Below are positions 63,303 to 64,000 of a DNA stretch of 64,000 nucleotides, in pieces. The notes under the pieces are model-generated. The model ran no database searches, was not told the origin of the DNA, and saw only the letters and a list, made by a program, of their open reading frames with translations. The stretch's first letter is position 1, and every line of letters starts with the position of its first letter. The translations under genes were made by a program, and so were the position numbers. The stretch is from Reinekea sp. G2M2-21 (lineage in GTDB: Bacteria; Pseudomonadota; Gammaproteobacteria; Pseudomonadales; Natronospirillaceae), in assembly GCF_015687175.1 (NCBI RefSeq), contig NZ_JADPQG010000001.1:868001-932000 (forward strand). Reading direction: 5' to 3'.

Positions 63303-64000
63303 ATGAGAACAGAAACACCGGTAACTATTCGCCTGAAAGACTATAAACAACCCGATTATTGGATTCGACACGCCGAGCTAACAATCCGCATATTTGATCA
63401 CTTTACCCAAGTCGAGTCACACCTGACCATTGAGCAAAACGGCACTGGGCATTTGCCTCCGTTGGTTCTTGATGGTGTCGAGCAGGATATTAAAGAAATC
63501 GAACTCGACGGTGAGTTGGTGGAAAATTTTTCCTACGAAAATGACCGGCTTACGGTTCAACCGGTAAAAAGCCACTTTGTGTTTAAAGCGGTCACGCACA
63601 TAAACCCGAATGAAAACACATCACTGGAAGGCTTGTATAAGTCTGGCACGATGTACTGTACCCAATGTGAAGCCGAAGGTTTCCGTAAAATTACGTTCTA
63701 TCTGGACCGCCCGGATGTGATGGCAACCTTTACAACGCGGCTTGAAGCAGACAAAGCGCTTTACCCCGTGTTGTTGTCGAACGGAAACCCTATCGATCAG
63801 GGGGATTTAGGTGATAACCGTCATTTTGCCGTTTGGGATGACCCGTTTGTTAAACCTGCCTATCTGTTCGCCGCAGTGGCGGGTGATTTAGCGCGTCAGG
63901 ACGATACATTCGTGACCCAAAGTGGGCGAGAAGTGTCCTTACGAATCTTTGCAGAACACCACAATGCGCACAAAACACAGTTTGCATTAGAATCGCTGAA
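63303..64000 (+). CDS. pepN: aminopeptidase N, N-terminal fragment
   Basis: The first 232 codons of an M1 aminopeptidase; the gene runs off the right edge before the zinc site. It begins MRTETPVTIRLKDYKQPDYW and contains SGTMYCTQCEAEGFRKITF and YLDRPDVMATFTTRLEADK, hallmarks of the PepN N-terminal domain. A purine-rich GGAAAA precedes the ATG. It is the probable fourth gene after nadK, yeaC and the DUF2797 gene, with a 72-bp gap. Confidence 0.93.
   Translation, partial: MRTETPVTIRLKDYKQPDYWIRHAELTIRIFDHFTQVESHLTIEQNGTGHLPPLVLDGVEQDIKEIELDGELVENFSYENDRLTVQPVKSHFVFKAVTHINPNENTSLEGLYKSGTMYCTQCEAEGFRKITFYLDRPDVMATFTTRLEADKALYPVLLSNGNPIDQGDLGDNRHFAVWDDPFVKPAYLFAAVAGDLARQDDTFVTQSGREVSLRIFAEHHNAHKTQFALESL

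Overview
The window looks like ordinary chromosome from a marine-type gammaproteobacterium, most likely in or near the Oceanospirillales. This is a judgement from gene content and order: nadK-yeaC-DUF2797-pepN, a TyrR without a sigma-54 contact loop, NfuA, RsmC, RsmJ, SlyX, a type II DAHP synthase, a MukBEF-like condensin operon and a membrane-anchored cold-shock-domain protein. A Reinekea-like genus is a guess that I cannot verify. Most of the window is tightly packed housekeeping DNA. No rRNA, tRNA, CRISPR array, transposase or prophage gene was seen.

Layout. 1-3.3 kb: the start of hrpB, a small conserved gene, a Sel1-repeat protein, asparaginase, an exported TPR protein and Bcp peroxiredoxin. 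3.4-9.9 kb: a compact operon encoding a Wadjet/Mks-type SMC complex (JetA, JetB, JetC) that runs directly into upp; no JetD nuclease gene is present. 10.2-12 kb: an orphan OmpR-type regulator whose receiver has lost its phosphorylation site, then rsmC. 12-16.8 kb: an accessory-looking stretch holding a small helix-turn-helix protein behind a terminator-like hairpin, a secreted orphan, a small orphan and about 3.3 kb without convincing genes but with several diverged repeats. 16.8-28.6 kb: a histone-H1-like protein, tsaB, uppP, rsmJ, plsB, slyX, a cold-shock membrane protein, dapE, a TerB-like protein and a Tat-exported M15 peptidase. 28.7-43.4 kb, mainly minus strand: type II DAHP synthase, an NspS/MbaA-like polyamine-to-c-di-GMP pair, an acetyl-CoA hydrolase/transferase, ydiJ, a CBS protein, proS, gloA and a FemAB-like acyltransferase. 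43.7-54.3 kb: a HIT protein, a PAP2 phosphatase with a glycosyltransferase, tyrR, a second EAL protein and metH. 54.6-64 kb: nfuA, a trio (TonB-like, porin, phosphate-binding-like), a J-domain protein, yeaD, a DUF1853 protein, nadK, yeaC, a DUF2797 protein and the start of pepN.

How the parts connect. Three regulatory sites can be read from the bases: an IscR type 1 site before nfuA, a TyrR box before tyrR that suggests autoregulation, and a perfect 24-bp palindrome before metH. Two proteins act on cyclic di-GMP: one has intact GGDEF and EAL motifs and is coupled to a polyamine-binding protein, the other has a degenerate GGDEF and an EVL-type phosphodiesterase domain.

Best candidates for something undescribed: the nuclease-less JetABC operon fused to upp, the response regulator with Glu at the phospho-acceptor position, the hairpin that would terminate transcription just before the ribosome-binding site of the small HTH gene, the two-TonB-domain periplasmic protein with its porin and binding-protein partners, and the repeat-rich region at 13.9-16.3 kb.
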